A DNA stretch of 64,000 nt from Salinarimonas rosea DSM 21201 (lineage in GTDB: Bacteria; Pseudomonadota; Alphaproteobacteria; Rhizobiales; Beijerinckiaceae). A model generated the notes under the pieces. The model had not been told where the DNA came from, ran no database searches, and saw nothing but the letters and a program-made list of their open reading frames with translations. The stretch is from NCBI RefSeq assembly GCF_000429045.1, contig NZ_AUBC01000007.1, positions 1 to 64,000 of the forward strand, written 5' to 3'. Shown here in pieces: positions 42,390 to 50,592 of this stretch. Numbering within the stretch: position 1 is the first letter of the stretch; each line of letters begins with the position of its first letter. The translations under genes were made by a program, and so were the position numbers.

Positions 42390-42851
42390 GTGAGCCCCCC
42401 CGCCACGGACACCGTCCACGCGACCTGCGTCCTCCTCGGCGAGGCGGGCGTGCTGATCCGCGGCGCGTCGGGGGCGGGGAAGTCGCGGCTGGCGCTCGAC
42501 CTGCTCGAGGCCGCGCGCGGGCGCGGGCTGTTCGCGCGGCTCGTGGGCGACGACCGCATCCGGCTCGAGGCGCGGCACGGCCGGCTCCTGGCGCGGCCGC
42601 ATCCGGCGATCGCCGGGCTCGTCGAGCGGCGCGGCGTCGGCCTTCTCCCCCGGCCGCACGCCCCCGCCGCCGTGGTGCGCCTCGTCGTCGACCTCGTGGC
42701 CGAGCCGCCTCCGCGCCTGCCCGATCCGGAGGCGCTCGAGGCCGAGATCCTCCGCGTCAGGTTGCCGCGCCTCGCCTCCGCGGCGGGCGACGGGATCGCC
42801 ACGATTGCGCTCGACGCGCTGAGAGGCTTATCTGTCACGGCACCGACGTGA
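42390..42851 (+). CDS. hprK: HPr kinase/phosphorylase, short alphaproteobacterial form
   Basis: The 153-residue protein corresponds to the C-terminal catalytic half of HprK: P-loop GASGAGKSRLALDLLE and the following VGDDRIRLEARHGRL segment, where Asp residues bind the HPr Ser. The N-terminal domain of Gram-positive HprK is absent, as usual in this group. It phosphorylates HPr on Ser75. The start is GTG at 42390 behind GGGGGA. The frame stays open upstream through the repeat element, giving a low-complexity extension I do not regard as real. EIIA and HPr genes follow. Confidence 0.88.
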   Translation: MSPPATDTVHATCVLLGEAGVLIRGASGAGKSRLALDLLEAARGRGLFARLVGDDRIRLEARHGRLLARPHPAIAGLVERRGVGLLPRPHAPAAVVRLVVDLVAEPPPRLPDPEALEAEILRVRLPRLASAAGDGIATIALDALRGLSVTAPT

Positions 42852-42943
42852 ACTGCCGACGGATAGGCTCTATGCTCTTGCGTTCGGCTTCGCAGTGCAC
42901 AAGATAGCGGCTCCGCTCAGCCGAGCGACGGATGCAGGTCCAC

Positions 42944-43345
42944 ATGATCGGAATGGTGCTCGTCACCCACGGCCAGCTGGCGACGGAGTTCCGCGCCGCG
43001 CTGGAGCACGTGGTCGGCCCGCAGGAGCAGATCGAGACGATCACGATCGGCCCGGAGGACGACATGGAAGCCCGTCGCGGGGACATTCTCGACGCCGTGC
43101 GGCGGGTCGAGACCGGCGCCGGCGTCGTCGTCCTCACCGACATGTTCGGCGGCACGCCCTCCAACCTCGCCCTCTCGTGCATGAACGGGCGCATGGTCGA
43201 GGTCGTCGCGGGCATCAACCTGCCCATGCTGATCAAGCTCGCGAGCGTGCGCGATCTCGAGCCCCTCGCCGAAGCCGTGCTGCACGCCCAGGAGGCCGGG
43301 CGCAAGTACATCAACGTGGCCTCCCACGTGCTCGCGGGGAAGTGA
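42944..43345 (+). CDS. manX: PTS EIIA, mannose/fructose type
   Basis: The 133-residue protein begins MIGMVLVTHGQLATEF with the phosphorylated His9, followed by GPEDDMEARRGDILDAV and the conserved LTDMFGGTPSNLAL. No EIIB or EIIC genes are present, so it probably serves the regulatory PTS (PTS-Ntr type) together with HPr rather than sugar uptake. ATG 42932 would add four residues; ATG 42944 has GCAGG upstream and matches the family start. HPr begins 2 bp after its stop. Confidence 0.9.
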   Translation: MIGMVLVTHGQLATEFRAALEHVVGPQEQIETITIGPEDDMEARRGDILDAVRRVETGAGVVVLTDMFGGTPSNLALSCMNGRMVEVVAGINLPMLIKLASVRDLEPLAEAVLHAQEAGRKYINVASHVLAGK

Positions 43346-43346
43346 C

Positions 43347-43703
43347 ATGACTGCCGAGCCCTCGATCGCGCGGGACGACCTGGAACAGAGCCTGGACGAG
43401 CCCTGTCCCGAGCCGCCGCAGGTTCCCGAGGGCGCGCTCGCCCGCGAGCTCTCGATCGTCAACCGCAAGGGGCTGCACGCCCGCGCCTCGGCGAAGTTCG
43501 TCCAGACCGTCGAGCGCTACCAGGCGGAGGTGAGGGTCACCCGCTGCGGCGAGACGGTGGGCGGTCGCTCGATCATGGGGCTCCTCACCCTCGCCGCCGC
43601 ACAGGGCACCTCCGTCCTCGTCACGGCCACGGGCCCGGAGGCGGAGGGAGTCCTCGACGCCCTCGCCATGCTGCTCGCGACCCGCTTCGGCGAGGACGAG
43701 TGA
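43347..43703 (+). CDS. HPr phosphocarrier protein
   Basis: The 118-residue protein has the HPr site RKGLHARASAKF with phospho-His44 and the regulatory Ser75 in GGRSIMGLLTLAAAQG, the target of HprK. A 30-residue acidic N-terminal extension is longer than in standard HPr (about 88 residues). It passes phosphate from EI to EIIA in the regulatory PTS. The stop lies 3 bp from the convergent EI24 gene's end. Confidence 0.9.
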   Translation: MTAEPSIARDDLEQSLDEPCPEPPQVPEGALARELSIVNRKGLHARASAKFVQTVERYQAEVRVTRCGETVGGRSIMGLLTLAAAQGTSVLVTATGPEAEGVLDALAMLLATRFGEDE

Positions 43704-43706
43704 GCG

Positions 43707-44417
43707 TCAGCGCGTGAGCGCGCCCGCTCCGCGGCGCGCCTGCGTTCCCACGATGCGCTTGTGCAGATGCGTCATCAGCGCGACGCCGAACAGCGGCGTC
43801 GCGAGGTTGACGATCGGGATCAGCAGGAAGCCCGCGATCACCGCCCCGGCCAGGAACACGCGCCCCGCGTGGCGCTTCCGCAGCGCCACCGCCTCCGCCC
43901 GTGGATGGTGGCGGTTCGCGGCGAGCTCGAAATACTCGCGCGAGAGCAGGTAGGCGTTCGCCAGGAAGAAGGCCGCGATGTTGACCACGGGCACGAGGAG
44001 CAGCGCCAGCGCGGCGAGGTTGACGAGCAGGGTCAGCCCAAAGAAGCGCAGGCCGTAGCCGATCGCGGGCAGGACCGGCAGCTCCTCGCCCGGCGGATCG
44101 GCGGGGAAGTCCGTGCGCTCGACGACGGCCGCGGCCTCGTCGGCGAAGATCGAGGCGACGAGCGCCGAGACGGCCGGGATCAGGTAGAGCGCGCCGACGA
44201 GGAACCCCGCGCCGGCGAGGATCACGCCGAGCGTATCGATCCAGGGGTAGGCGTCGGTGACCGTCTCCTGCGCGAGCAGCCAGTCGACGCCGCGCGTCGC
44301 CGCAGCCCAGGCGATGGCCAGAAGCAGGACCGTGAGCCCGATCGAGCGCAGGAGGATGCCGCGCAGCCCGGGCGAGACGACCCGGCGCAGCGCGGCGTAG
44401 GCGGAGGCCAGGATCAC
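43707..44417 (-). CDS. EI24 domain (CysZ-like) membrane protein
   Basis: The 236-residue protein has about four to five hydrophobic segments and the EI24 features [39 protein letters not shown] and [30 protein letters not shown]. CysZ members move sulfate; most alphaproteobacterial relatives are uncharacterised. It starts with GTG overlapping the hisA stop (GTGA), so it is coupled to the his operon in the position where hisF is normally found. Confidence 0.82.
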   Translation of the reverse strand: MILASAYAALRRVVSPGLRGILLRSIGLTVLLLAIAWAAATRGVDWLLAQETVTDAYPWIDTLGVILAGAGFLVGALYLIPAVSALVASIFADEAAAVVERTDFPADPPGEELPVLPAIGYGLRFFGLTLLVNLAALALLLVPVVNIAAFFLANAYLLSREYFELAANRHHPRAEAVALRKRHAGRVFLAGAVIAGFLLIPIVNLATPLFGVALMTHLHKRIVGTQARRGAGALTR

Positions 44418-45181
44418 GGGGCGCCGGCCCTGGCCGCGTCCGCCTTGGCCGCGTCCGCCGCCGCGATCATCGCCAGCGCCTCGGCGGGGTCGATCCGCCC
44501 GTCGTAGAGCGCACGGCCGGTGATGGCGCCGCCGAGCGCCGCGCAGTCCGGCTCGAGCAGCCGCGCCACGTCGTCGATCGAGGCGAGGCCGCCCGACGCG
44601 ATCACGGGGATCGTCACGGCGTTCGCGAGCGCGAGCGTCATCTCGATGTTGAGGCCCTTGAGGATGCCGTCGCGGGCGATGTCGGTGTAGACGATCGCCG
44701 CCACGCCCGCGTCCTCGAAGCGCCGGCCGAGCTCCTCGGCGGTGAGCGTCGAGCTCTGCGCCCAGCCCTCGACGGCGACGTAGCCGTCCTTGGCGTCGAT
44801 CCCGACCGCGATCCTGCCGGGATGCAGCCGCGCCGCCTCGCGCACGAAGGCCGGGTCGCGCACGGCGGCCGTCCCGATGACGATGCGCGCGACCCCCTTG
44901 GCGAGCCAGCCTTCGACCGTGCGCATGTCGCGCACGCCGCCGCCGAGCTGCACCGGGATCTCGACGCCCGCGAGGATGCCGTCGACGGCGGCCGCGTTCA
45001 TCGGCTTGCCGGCGAAGGCGCCGTCGAGGTCGACCACGTGCAGCCAGGGGAAGCCCTGCGCGGCGAAGGCGCGCGCCTGCGCGGCGGGGTCGTCGTTGAA
45101 GACGGTGGCCTGCTCCATGTCGCCCTGGATCAGGCGCACGCAGCGGCCTTCCTTGAGGTCGATGGCGGGGTAGAGGATCAC
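44414..45181 (-). CDS. hisA: ProFAR isomerase HisA
   Basis: The 255-residue (beta/alpha)8 barrel starts [21 protein letters not shown], with the general base Asp8 and a second catalytic Asp in [12 protein letters not shown]; phosphate loops are QLGGGVRD and ASGGLAS. It isomerises ProFAR in histidine synthesis. The C-terminal tail is Ala/Asp-rich. The GTG start overlaps the hisH stop. hisF does not follow. Confidence 0.93.
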   Translation of the reverse strand: MILYPAIDLKEGRCVRLIQGDMEQATVFNDDPAAQARAFAAQGFPWLHVVDLDGAFAGKPMNAAAVDGILAGVEIPVQLGGGVRDMRTVEGWLAKGVARIVIGTAAVRDPAFVREAARLHPGRIAVGIDAKDGYVAVEGWAQSSTLTAEELGRRFEDAGVAAIVYTDIARDGILKGLNIEMTLALANAVTIPVIASGGLASIDDVARLLEPDCAALGGAITGRALYDGRIDPAEALAMIAAADAAKADAARAGAP

Positions 45182-45828
45182 GGGCGCCACCTCAGGAAGT
45201 TGGCGATGAGGGCGAGCCCGAGCCGCTGGCTCTTCTCGGGGTGGAACTGGGTCCCGACGATGTTGTCGCGCCCGACGACGGCGGTCAGAGGGCCGCCGTA
45301 GTCGGTCGTGGCGACGACGTCGCCGGGGTCCTGCGGATCGAGCGCGTAGGAATGCACGAAGTAGGCGTGCAGCCCGCCCTCGCCGGTGGGGATGCCGTCG
45401 AGCAGCGGATGCGCGCGGCGCGCCTCGAGCACGTTCCAGCCCATGTGCGGGATCTTGAGCGCCGGGTCCGCCGGGTGGATGGCGCGCACGTCGCCGGGGA
45501 TCCAGCCGAGCCCGGGCGTCGTCTCGTGCTCGAGCCCGCGCGAGGCCAGGAGCTGCATGCCCACGCAGATGCCGAGGAAGGGCCGCCGGCGGCCCATCAC
45601 GGCCTCGGTCAGCGCCTCGACCATGCCGGGAACGGCGTCGAGCCCGCGCCGGCAATCGGCGAAGGCGCCCACCCCCGGCAGCACGATGCGCTCGGCATCG
45701 AGCACGTCGGCGGGGTCGCTCGTGACGTTGACCGCCATGGCGAGCCCCGCCTCGCGGGCGGCGCGCTCGAAGGCCTTGTGGGCGGAGTGCAGGTTGCCCG
45801 AGCCGTAATCGACGATGGCGACGGTCAT
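45178..45828 (-). CDS. hisH: Imidazole glycerol phosphate synthase glutaminase HisH
   Basis: The 216-residue class I amidotransferase has nucleophile Cys88 in [10 protein letters not shown] and the His196/Glu198 pair in TQFHPEKS, with PGVGAFADC forming the oxyanion region. It makes ammonia for HisF. Its ATG overlaps the stop of the DUF2628 gene (ATGA) and its stop overlaps the hisA start, so translation is coupled along the operon. The partner gene hisF is outside this window. Confidence 0.93.
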   Translation of the reverse strand: MTVAIVDYGSGNLHSAHKAFERAAREAGLAMAVNVTSDPADVLDAERIVLPGVGAFADCRRGLDAVPGMVEALTEAVMGRRRPFLGICVGMQLLASRGLEHETTPGLGWIPGDVRAIHPADPALKIPHMGWNVLEARRAHPLLDGIPTGEGGLHAYFVHSYALDPQDPGDVVATTDYGGPLTAVVGRDNIVGTQFHPEKSQRLGLALIANFLRWRP

Positions 45829-46340
45829 GGTGCGCCCTCCGGCCTCAGCCCGAAGGGCACGATCTCGGCGCTGGGCCGCGCCGGAACGGGCGCGGAGGGA
45901 GGCGGAGGAGGGACGACGGCGGGCGGAGGCGGCGGCGTGCGCCCGCTCTCGGAGCTCCTCGCCACGAGCCGAGCGCAGGCGAGCGCATCCGCCTCGTCGT
46001 AGCTCGGCGCGGCGACGACGTCGACCATCGGCATGCCGCGGCGCGCGTAGGTCCAGCGCCGCAGGCTCGACGCCTCGAGCCCGATCAGCAGCGCGACGAG
46101 GAGGCTCGCCAGCACCGCCACGCCGTCCCCGACCGGCAGCGCCTCGAGCGCCACCGACACGGCCACGACGACGACGAAGGTCGCGAGCGCGGCGAGCCAG
46201 AGCCGGTGCCAGAGCATCCACAGGACGGAGAAGAAGAACGCCGCCCAATTGAACCCGTCGCGCACCAGGATCGCGCGCTCGACGACGGCGGCATCGCCCG
46301 GCGCCGCGCCACGCGGCAGGTGAACCGTGTAGGTGCGCAT
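45825..46340 (-). CDS. DUF2628 membrane protein in his operon
   Basis: The 171-residue protein begins [11 protein letters not shown] and has the DUF2628 pattern [26 protein letters not shown], three hydrophobic segments to about residue 90, and a cytoplasmic tail ending in a Pro-rich run. It is regularly found between hisB and hisH in Rhizobiales; a role in histidine synthesis is not known. A GTG 6 bp upstream overlaps the hisB stop and is a possible start. The stop overlaps the hisH ATG. Confidence 0.82.
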   Translation of the reverse strand: MRTYTVHLPRGAAPGDAAVVERAILVRDGFNWAAFFFSVLWMLWHRLWLAALATFVVVVAVSVALEALPVGDGVAVLASLLVALLIGLEASSLRRWTYARRGMPMVDVVAAPSYDEADALACARLVARSSESGRTPPPPPAVVPPPPPSAPVPARPSAEIVPFGLRPEGAP

Positions 46341-46342
46341 CC

Positions 46343-46930
46343 TCACAGCGCTCCCTTGGTCGAGGGGATACGGTCCGCCTCGCGCGGGTCGACCGCGACC
46401 GCCGCGCGCAGCGCCCGGGCGAGGCCCTTGAAGCAGCTCTCGGCGATGTGGTGGCTGTTCTCGCCGTAGAGCGTCTCGACATGCAGCGTCACGCCGGCGT
46501 TCGTCGCGAAGGCCTGGAACCACTCGCGCACGAGCTCGGTGTCGAACGTCCCGATCTTCTGCGTCGGGAAGGCGGTGCGGAAGACCAGGAACGGCCGCCC
46601 GGAGATGTCGATCGACACCCGGCTCAGCGTCTCGTCCATGGGCAGATGCACGGTGGCATAGCGCACAATGCCGCGCTTCTCGCCCAGCGCCTCGCGGAAG
46701 GCCCGGCCGAGCGCGATGCCGACGTCCTCCACCGTGTGGTGATCGTCCACATGCGTGTCGCCTTTCGCGCTCACCTCGAGATCGAACAGCGCGTGACGCG
46801 CCAGGAGATCGAGCATGTGGTCGAGGAAGCCGACCCCCGTCGCGATCGTCGCCGCGCCCGTCCCGTCGAGGGCGAGGGAGAGCGAGACGTCGGTCTCGGA
46901 GGTCCGGCGGTCGACGCGCGCGGCGCGCAT
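46343..46930 (-). CDS. hisB: Imidazoleglycerol-phosphate dehydratase HisB
   Basis: The 195-residue protein is the monofunctional dehydratase. Metal-binding motifs are [30 protein letters not shown], and later [19 protein letters not shown]. It removes water from IGP in the sixth step of histidine synthesis. The ATG at 46930 opens the overlapping operon hisB-DUF2628-hisH-hisA-EI24. Upstream is a 306-bp gap shared with divergent hslV, containing a repeat element. Confidence 0.94.
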   Translation of the reverse strand: MRAARVDRRTSETDVSLSLALDGTGAATIATGVGFLDHMLDLLARHALFDLEVSAKGDTHVDDHHTVEDVGIALGRAFREALGEKRGIVRYATVHLPMDETLSRVSIDISGRPFLVFRTAFPTQKIGTFDTELVREWFQAFATNAGVTLHVETLYGENSHHIAESCFKGLARALRAAVAVDPREADRIPSTKGAL

Positions 46931-47018
46931 GGCGGTTCGTCCCGTGTGATGGTCGGGCGCGCGTTCTAGCAAGCGCCGGGCCGGATGACCAGACGCCGAT
47001 GCGAGCCGCCGACCGCCA

Positions 47019-47141
47019 CCTCCCCGCAGGGGAGGACGCAGGCCGAAGGCCGGAGGGTGGGGAGGGCGGCGGGCCGGCTCGACCATCCAGCGAACGGCCC
47101 CACCGCCCGTGCTTCGCACGGACTCCTCCCCTCCGGGGAGG
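47019..47141 (-). repeat. Intergenic GC-hairpin element, copy B
   Basis: The 306-bp gap 46931-47236 between hisB and hslV is mostly this element, 123 bp in reverse orientation relative to copy A. Hairpins CCTCCCC-NNN-GGGGAGG stand at both ends (47019-47035 and 47125-47141), with the core at 47091-47109 and the GGAGGGTGGGG block near 47052. The remainder of the gap holds a possible hslV promoter. Confidence 0.85.
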
Positions 47142-47169
47142 AACCGGGGCGGCGCATGTCCCGGCCCGG

Positions 47170-47197
47170 TTGGAAATCCCCCTCCCGCTGCTTAAGT
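47170..47197 (+). promoter_or_regulatory. Possible hslV promoter
   Basis: TTGGAA at 47170-47175 and TTAAGT at 47192-47197 are separated by 16 bp, 39 bp before the hslV start and just outside the repeat element. It could be read by the housekeeping or heat-shock sigma factor; the resemblance to either consensus is partial. Confidence 0.3.
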
Positions 47198-47236
47198 CAC
47201 CCTGGACACCGATCGCACGAACCGGAGCCCCGCCCC

Positions 47237-47800
47237 GTGTCCCACGACGACAACGCCGCCCCGCGCATGCACGCCACGACGATCCTCATGGTCCGCAAGG
47301 ACGGCAAGCTCGTCGTCGGCGGGGACGGTCAGGTGAGCCTCGGGCAGACGATCGTGAAGGGCAACGCCCGCAAGGTGCGCACGCTGGCCAAGGGTGCGGT
47401 CGTCGGCGGCTTCGCCGGCGCCACCGCCGACGCGTTCACGCTGTTCGAGCGGCTCGAGGCCAAGCTCGAGCAATATCCCGGGCAGCTCGTGCGCGCCTGC
47501 GTCGAGCTGACCAAGGACTGGCGCACGGATCGCTACCTGCGCCGCCTCGAGGCGATGATGCTCGTCGCCGACAAGGACGTCGGCCTGCTGCTCTCGGGCG
47601 CGGGCGACGTGCTCGAGCCGGAGGCGGGGGTGATGGCGATCGGGTCCGGCGGCAACTACGCGCTCGCCGCCGCCCGCGCGCTGATGGACACCGATCTCGA
47701 CGCGGAGACCGTCGTGCGCCGCTCGCTGCAGATCGCGGCCGACATCTGCGTCTACACCAACGGCAACCTCGTCATCGAGAGCCTGGAGAGCGCCGTCTGA
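47237..47800 (+). CDS. hslV: ATP-dependent protease peptidase subunit HslV
   Basis: The 187-residue protein contains [29 protein letters not shown]: after removal of the leader, a Thr in HATT becomes the N-terminal nucleophile. The rest ([47 protein letters not shown]) is typical. GTG 47237 is chosen because related Rhizobiales proteins carry a similar short leader; ATG 47267 is an alternative. HslV forms the double hexamer activated by HslU. A zeta-like gene on the other strand separates it from hslU. Confidence 0.93.
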   Translation: MSHDDNAAPRMHATTILMVRKDGKLVVGGDGQVSLGQTIVKGNARKVRTLAKGAVVGGFAGATADAFTLFERLEAKLEQYPGQLVRACVELTKDWRTDRYLRRLEAMMLVADKDVGLLLSGAGDVLEPEAGVMAIGSGGNYALAAARALMDTDLDAETVVRRSLQIAADICVYTNGNLVIESLESAV

Positions 47801-47829
47801 TGCGGCCTGTTCGCGCGATCGCGCAAGCC

Positions 47830-48426
47830 TCACGCCCCGGCGCAGGCGGGCATCGCGTCGAGCGTCACTGCGAGCGGCGGCGGCAGTCCGGACGCGTCGC
47901 CGCGCATGGCTATGCAGCCGCCGCGCCCCTCGGCGACGATCGCGGGCTTGCCGTTGGCGTCGAACACCCGCCAGAGGTCGGCCTTCTCCGCATAGGAGGG
48001 AAGGTTGGCGAGGGAGCGCGTCCAGCGCCGGCGCGCCTCGACCTCCGGCACGTCGTGGCCGCCCTCGGCGACCCGGCGGGCGATGCGGTAGAGGCAGGTC
48101 TCAACCGTCGCGACGGCGAAGTACAGGATGACGACCTCCATGCCGGCCGCGCGCGCGGCATCGACCGTGCGCAGATGCGTCCGCCCCGCCAGCGTCGTCT
48201 CCAGCGAGAACGAGCGTCGGGCGGTCATCAGGTCGCCGATCAACCCTACGGCCATGCGCGACGCCCGGATTCGGCCCTTCTCCACGTTGAGGGGAGAGAT
48301 GCCGCGCGCCAGCTCGTCGAGGTTGACGAACTCGTCCGAGCCCGAGACCGCACGGATGTGCCGGAAGGCATAGGTCGTCTTGCCCACCCCGTTCGCCCCG
48401 GCGATCAGCCACATCGTGGGCTTCAT
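47830..48426 (-). CDS. Zeta-toxin-like P-loop kinase
   Basis: The 198-residue protein starts [21 protein letters not shown], a Walker A site at residues 10-18, followed by [30 protein letters not shown] and [38 protein letters not shown]. The order Asp after Walker A, ETTL motif and RV-x-GGHxVP lid Arg segment is the zeta toxin family. True zeta toxins phosphorylate peptidoglycan sugar precursors; many chromosomal relatives have no known target. No epsilon-like antitoxin is seen. It is antisense between hslV and hslU. Confidence 0.8.
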   Translation of the reverse strand: MKPTMWLIAGANGVGKTTYAFRHIRAVSGSDEFVNLDELARGISPLNVEKGRIRASRMAVGLIGDLMTARRSFSLETTLAGRTHLRTVDAARAAGMEVVILYFAVATVETCLYRIARRVAEGGHDVPEVEARRRWTRSLANLPSYAEKADLWRVFDANGKPAIVAEGRGGCIAMRGDASGLPPPLAVTLDAMPACAGA

Positions 48427-48470
48427 CGCGTTCCCCTCCCTACCGCGCACCGATCAGCACAGGATCCGGC

Positions 48471-49778
48471 ATGACCACCTTCTCCCCCCGCGAGATCGTC
48501 TCCGAGCTCGATCGTTACATCGTCGGGCAGACGGACGCCAAGCGCGCGGTCGCCATCGCGCTGCGCAACCGCTGGCGCCGCCAGCAGCTCACCGGCCCGA
48601 TCCGGGACGAGGTGATGCCCAAGAACATCCTGATGATCGGGCCCACCGGCTGCGGCAAGACCGAGATCGCGCGGCGCCTCGCCAAGCTGGCGCGTGCGCC
48701 CTTCCTCAAGGTCGAGGCGACGAAGTTCACCGAGGTCGGCTATGTCGGGCGCGACGTCGAGCAAATCGTGCGCGACCTCGTCGAGATCGGCATCGGCCTC
48801 GTCAAGGAGGAGCGCCGGCGCTCGGTGAAGGCGAAGGCGGAGATGGCCGCCGAGGAGCGCGTGCTCGACGCGCTCGTGGGCCCCGGCTCGGGGCCCGCGA
48901 CGCGGGAGAGCTTCCGCAAGAAGCTGCGCGACGGCCTGCTCGACGACAAGGAGATCGAGCTCGAGATGCAGGCGGGATCCTCCGGGATGCCGATGCTGGA
49001 GCTGCCCGGGATGCCGGGCGCCTCGGTCGGCGCGATCTCGCTGGGCGACATGTTCGGCAAGGCCTTCGGCGGGCGCACCAAGCCGCGCCGGATGACCGTC
49101 AAGGACGCCTACGAGCCGCTGATCGCCGAGGAGAGCGACAAGCTCCTCGACCAGGAGGCGCTCGTCGCCGACGCGATCCGCGAGGTGGAGAACGCCGGCA
49201 TCGTCTTCCTCGACGAGATCGACAAGGTCTGCGCGCGCGAGGGCCGCGCGGGCGCCGACGTCTCCCGCGAGGGCGTGCAGCGCGATCTGCTGCCGCTGAT
49301 CGAGGGCACCACCGTCACCACCAAGCACGGGCCGGTGAAGACCGACCACATCCTGTTCATCGCCTCGGGCGCCTTCCACGTCTCCAAGCCCTCGGACCTC
49401 CTGCCGGAGCTGCAGGGGCGCCTGCCGATCCGCGTCGAGCTCTCCTCCCTCGACGTCGACGACTTCCGGCGCATCCTCACCGAGACGGAGGCGAGCCTGA
49501 TCAAGCAGTCGGTGGCGCTGATGGCGACCGAGGGCGTCACCCTCGCCTTCACCGAGGACGGCATCGACGCGCTCGCGCGGATCGCGGTGGAGGTGAACTC
49601 GAACGTCGAGAACATCGGCGCACGCCGCCTCCAGACGGTGATCGAGCGCACCCTCGACGAGATCTCCTTCGCCGCCTCCGAGAAGGGCGGCGAGACCGTG
49701 ACGATCGACGGGGACTACGTGCGCGCGCGGGTCGCGGACCTCGCCAAGAACGCGGACCTGAGCCGCTTCATCCTGTGA
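48471..49778 (+). CDS. hslU: HslU ATPase subunit
   Basis: The 435-residue AAA+ unfoldase starts [18 protein letters not shown] and has Walker [15 protein letters not shown], the pore-loop region [21 protein letters not shown], the I domain (about residues 105-230), Walker [12 protein letters not shown] and the C-terminal sensor region [21 protein letters not shown]. It unfolds proteins for HslV. It begins 44 bp after the start of the divergent zeta-like gene, so it may have its own promoter or rely on read-through from hslV. Confidence 0.95.
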   Translation: MTTFSPREIVSELDRYIVGQTDAKRAVAIALRNRWRRQQLTGPIRDEVMPKNILMIGPTGCGKTEIARRLAKLARAPFLKVEATKFTEVGYVGRDVEQIVRDLVEIGIGLVKEERRRSVKAKAEMAAEERVLDALVGPGSGPATRESFRKKLRDGLLDDKEIELEMQAGSSGMPMLELPGMPGASVGAISLGDMFGKAFGGRTKPRRMTVKDAYEPLIAEESDKLLDQEALVADAIREVENAGIVFLDEIDKVCAREGRAGADVSREGVQRDLLPLIEGTTVTTKHGPVKTDHILFIASGAFHVSKPSDLLPELQGRLPIRVELSSLDVDDFRRILTETEASLIKQSVALMATEGVTLAFTEDGIDALARIAVEVNSNVENIGARRLQTVIERTLDEISFAASEKGGETVTIDGDYVRARVADLAKNADLSRFIL

Positions 49779-49799
49779 GGCGGCGCGGGGCCCGCCGCC

Positions 49800-50147
49800 T
49801 CAGACGAGCCCCGCGAAGGGCAGCAGCGCCAGCGCGATCAGGAACACCACGCCGGCGACGACGGTGGTCCAGATCGCCTTCTCGACGAGCCCCGGCGCCA
49901 CCGGCGCGCCGGGCTCCGTGCCGGGGATCATCTCGGTCGTCTCGTGCTGGCTGCGCACGCCGAAGGGCAGCACGGCGAACAGCATGATCCACCACACCAC
50001 GAAGTAGAAGGCCAGCGCCCCGGCGATGCCGGTCCCGAACAGGACCATGCCGAGCACCACCGAGAGGGCGATCAGCGCCACGATCACGGCGATCGCCGCC
50101 GGCAGCGAGGTGGCGAGGAGCTTCACTGTCTCGGCGGGGGACCGCAT
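49800..50147 (-). CDS. DUF1467 membrane protein
   Basis: The 115-residue protein has two long hydrophobic segments in the first 60 residues (IAVIVALIALSVVLGMVLFGTGIAGALAFYF and WWIMLFAVLPFGVRSQ) and one at the C-terminus. The WWIMLFAVLPFGVRSQHE block is the DUF1467 signature. It is unique to alphaproteobacteria and usually the last gene after mce, before proS; its function is unknown. It starts 3 bp after the mce stop. Confidence 0.88.
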   Translation of the reverse strand: MRSPAETVKLLATSLPAAIAVIVALIALSVVLGMVLFGTGIAGALAFYFVVWWIMLFAVLPFGVRSQHETTEMIPGTEPGAPVAPGLVEKAIWTTVVAGVVFLIALALLPFAGLV

Positions 50148-50150
50148 GGC

Positions 50151-50555
50151 TCAGGCCTGCTCCAGCTCGACGAGCGTGCCGCAGAAGTCCTTCGGGTGCA
50201 GGAACAGCACCGGCTTGCCGTGGGCGCCGATCTTCGGCTCGCCACCGCCCAGAACCCGCGCGCCGGCCGCGACGAGCTTGTCGCGGGCGGCGATGATGTC
50301 CTCCACCTCGTAGCAGACGTGGTGGATGCCGCCGTCGGCGTTGCGCTCCAGGAACTTGGCGATCGGGCTGTCCGCGCCCAGCGGCTCGAGCAGCTCGATC
50401 TTGGTGTTCGGCAGCGTGATGAACACGGTCGTCACCCCGTGCTCGTGCTGGGCGACCGGCGCGGAGACCTCCGCGCCGAGCGTGTCGCGGTAGACCGCGC
50501 TCGCCCTGGCGATGTCGCCCACGGCGATCGCCACATGGTTCAGCCGACCGATCAT
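50151..50555 (-). CDS. mce: Methylmalonyl-CoA epimerase
   Basis: The 134-residue VOC-fold protein begins MIGRLNHVAIAVGDIARASAVYRDTLG, with a metal-binding His in NHVAI, and the second and third metal ligands in DGGIHHVCYEVEDI and near GTLVELEQA. It interconverts (2R)- and (2S)-methylmalonyl-CoA in propionate use. It lies in the conserved nuoN-birA-rnj-mce-DUF1467 order of Rhizobiales. The rnj stop is 37 bp upstream. Confidence 0.93.
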   Translation of the reverse strand: MIGRLNHVAIAVGDIARASAVYRDTLGAEVSAPVAQHEHGVTTVFITLPNTKIELLEPLGADSPIAKFLERNADGGIHHVCYEVEDIIAARDKLVAAGARVLGGGEPKIGAHGKPVLFLHPKDFCGTLVELEQA

Positions 50556-50592
50556 TCGCCTCGCTCCCCTTCCGCGTCTCGTGCCCGGTTCC

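Noticed and set aside
40142-42838. Long minus-strand open frame opposite chvG and hprK
   Set aside because: No recognisable domain, and it is complementary to ChvG and HprK, both certain.
47019-47141. Reading the hisB-hslV gap as a coding extension of hslV or hisB
   Set aside because: The frames across it are repeat-derived Pro/Arg runs; both genes have conserved start points outside the element.
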